NCBI GenBank assembly: GCA_003550325.1
Contig: QKWP01000007.1
Span: 914,828 to 978,827 of the forward strand
DNA from: Gigaspora rosea
Lineage: Eukaryota > Glomeromycota > Glomeromycetes > Diversisporales > Gigasporaceae
Direction: 5' to 3'
DNA length: 64,000 nucleotides
The translations under genes were made by a program, and so were the position numbers. The notes beneath the pieces are model-generated. The model was not told where the DNA came from. It did not search any database and saw nothing but the letters and a program-made list of their open reading frames with translations. Shown here one piece after another: positions 61,909-64,000 of this stretch; the stretch's first letter is position 1, and each line of letters starts with the position of its first letter.

Positions 61909-63924
61909 ATTGCTTCATCTAAAGAGCAAATAGAAAGAACAATTAAAATTGCAGAAGAATTTTTTAAGCTTAACGATATCCAAATAAATGCGAAAAAATC
62001 CAAGTTAATAGTCTGCAATTCAAAAGTGAGAAAAGAAAAAAGAAATATTATCCTAGGCATCGAAACAGTCGAAGAAGAAAGTGGTAACAAAATAGTTAGA
62101 TTTCTTGGAATTTGGCTAAATTGTAAACTCAAAGAATCGTTGGTCAAGGCAAGGGCTAAAGAAATAGTTAGATCAAAAGTGCAGCAATTGAGTAAAAAAA
62201 GAATAACACTAAGTCAAATAGCATATGTTAACAATATGTGCATCCTTCCAAAACTGTGTTACCTCCTTCAAACAGTCAAAATTTCAACTAAAGCTATAGA
62301 ACAAATCCACACGCCGCTTCTGCGAATAGCCAAAAATAAAGCAGGACTACAAGTAACAGAGAGCTGAGCTGTGATAAGCCACAAGAATATAGGGAACTGC
62401 AAACAATTAAAGAATGAACTATTGAACAAACAAGCAATAAGTTTGTATCATAGATTAAACGAAAAAGGAGCAGTTGAAGTGGTGACAGATATTCGTATTA
62501 AACAAGGTTTCTTGCTAGCCGGTATATCAAAAGGAAGTGACATTAAGGAATATGAGGACATTGCAACAAAGGTCTGGAAATATAACCTAGCATGTCTAGT
62601 CTTAATGAGATTGAACATGATGCAACTTAGCCTCAAACCAGACCAAAGGGATTGGGGGCTAATAGAAAAAGTACAAAGAGTTGCATTGGTTCTAGGGAAG
62701 AGCTTCATGTTTGAATGCGCAAAAAAACTTAGAGACCAAAATCTCTATTTCACACAACAATTACTAGACATTCAGGGAAGGAGAATGCTAACATAGCACC
62801 AGCTCAGAACTAATAGAGGCCTATCATGCAAAGGCAGGAAAGCAAAATGGTTTATGTTAGTGGAGAAGAAGCTCTTAAAGGAGGAGAAAAGTAGGGAGGT
62901 GAAAGTAGAGTTCATAGCAGGGCCAGTAAATAAATTAGCTATGAAAGTGAAGCTCAGATCGGTAGAAGATGACCAGAGGAAAAAGCAATGGTTATTAGTT
63001 GCTAAAGAAAATAGCCATTGGAATATAAAAAGTGTGGTTAGAAAAATGCAAGGGACAATCCTTATAGAGCATTGGGTACAGGAGTCACAAAATGAGACAA
63101 CAGAGACGATAGTAGAGAAATGTGAAGGTTGCGATCAGAACAGGCTAGAGATGTTTCAATCATGCGAGGAGCAGACCAAAAGGAGTGACATAGTAGGAGT
63201 GTTGCCGACTAAACCATATGGAAACAGTAAAAGGAAATTAGATCTGAATGTAGGCGCAGTATTAAGGTGGGGAAAAAGGAGGGAAATTGAGGAGGAGGAT
63301 ATGTTAGAACTTCCACAAAGGTTGGAAGAGGTACAAGAGTTGGGAATAGAGATTATTAGAAACCAGAAACTTAGCTTAGAATTAGAAGAATTAATAATTA
63401 GAAAATATAGAAAAAATAGATTAGAAAATAGAGAAAACTTAGTATTTTTTATAGATGGCTCCCTGGCTAGATCATTGGTAAGAGAGGAGGGAATTGATAA
63501 GATGGGAGCAAGTTGGGTTCAAATAGGGTTAGATAAGGAGGAAATTGTAGACGCAGAATATGTGGGTACTCAGGATTGGCCGTCGTCCGCTAAACCGAAG
63601 CTGCTGGCGATTTGGTTAGCGTTATTAATAGTCCCAGAGAAGACTAAAGTTCAAATCAACATGGACAGTGAGGTAGCAATAAACAGCATCAGAGGTGGTA
63701 GCAAGATCCGTTCAAGCAGATCCTGGTTAAGGCAGAAGAATCAGAATCTGACAAGAAGCATACTTGGGTTAATTAAGACAAAAGAGTTTCAGCTTTCGTT
63801 AATCAAAGTTAAAGGACACAGCGGGGTTGTATGGAACGAAGTAGCAGATCAACTAGCTAAAAAAGGTTCAGAAATTACGGATAGACAAAGATGCATAACA
63901 GCATTACCCCAGTTCAGAGTGTAG
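61909..63924 (+). pseudogene. LINE RT thumb and RNase H domain
   Basis: One frame runs from 61687 to 63924 with only TGA 61906, TGA 62365 and TAG 62794 inside. The RT end has KSKLIVCNS and IVRFLGIWLN. RNase H at about 63430-63880 has LVFFIDGSLA (Asp), QINMDSEVAI (Asp) and KVKGHSGVVWNEVADQLAKK (His, Asp). The usual catalytic Glu (family: AE in ..S.RAEL.A) reads PKLLAIW here, a Lys. It ends at the TAG after LPQFRV. Confidence 0.8.
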
Positions 63925-64000
63925 AATTGTATTGGAAGAACAAGAAAGTGGAACAGCCAGTATTTGAATTTATGAAATTCTTAAAATAGGACTAGAGTGG

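Larger units (their letters stand above)
57840..64000 (+). mobile_element. Tad/I-like LINE retrotransposon, decayed, runs off the right edge
   Basis: Order: ORF1 with RRM-like blocks, AP-type endonuclease, reverse transcriptase, RNase H. This is the layout of the I/Tad superfamily of LINEs, and such elements are common in Glomeromycotina. Base composition is purine-rich and clearly less AT-rich than the flanks. There are several frameshifts, and stops are TGA or TAG, mostly where tryptophan is expected. The 3' end with any poly(A) lies outside the window. Confidence 0.85.

Noticed and set aside
1..64000. tRNA or rRNA genes
   Set aside because: I looked for B-box-like GGTTCGA..CC and for conserved rRNA segments on both strands and saw none with a matching structure.

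Overview
The window looks like nuclear DNA of an arbuscular mycorrhizal fungus (Glomeromycotina, Rhizophagus-like). It is very AT-rich. Genes are cut by short GT..AG introns. The recognisable families are those expanded in these fungi: a TKL-type kinase preceded by a CxxC/CxxC ribbon, Sel1 and TPR repeats, a BTB-BACK-TLDc gene, a 3CxxC zinc-finger gene and a Tad/I-like LINE with RNase H. The species is an inference; no marker gene is present.

Layout. 1-375: edge of a foldback repeat family. 1597-8553 (+): a ten-exon gene whose phases fit SPRY - TPR array - Sel1 repeats - zinc ribbon - kinase, with one in-frame TAA and a 2.2-kb intron made of about 18 tandem intron-like units. 8.6-13.6 kb: nested terminal-inverted-repeat (TIR) elements (pogo-like, mariner-like, palindromic MITEs). 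13.6-16.4 kb: a Ginger-like TIR element with a decayed integrase. 22.1-24.0 kb (-): a six-exon SLC17-type transporter with one in-frame TGA. 26.3-28.1 kb (-): a broken BTB-BACK-TLDc gene with a TIR element at its 5' side; a diverged copy of its start and flank lies at 47.4-48.9 kb. 31-41 kb: dense MITEs and foldback elements. 41.5-46.0 kb: a 4.5-kb foldback structure with a nested MITE whose empty site survives in the other arm. 46.7 kb: a small possible membrane-protein fragment. 49.7-50.8 kb (-): a six-exon 3CxxC zinc-finger gene, reconstructed here by splice phase, with tandemly duplicated exons. 51.9-57.1 kb: more TIR elements. 57.8-64.0 kb: a decayed LINE running off the right edge.

Most of the window is mobile-element debris. 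Only the kinase gene, the transporter and the 3CxxC gene look like host genes close to intact, and two of those three carry a single nonsense codon in an otherwise fully open spliced frame. The most unusual structure is the intron array at 4856-7090: every repeat unit begins with a 5' splice donor and ends with a 3' acceptor, with exactly three bases between successive acceptor and donor. A second gene here (3CxxC) also shows tandem, phase-preserving exon+intron duplication. No rRNA, tRNA or CRISPR was seen.
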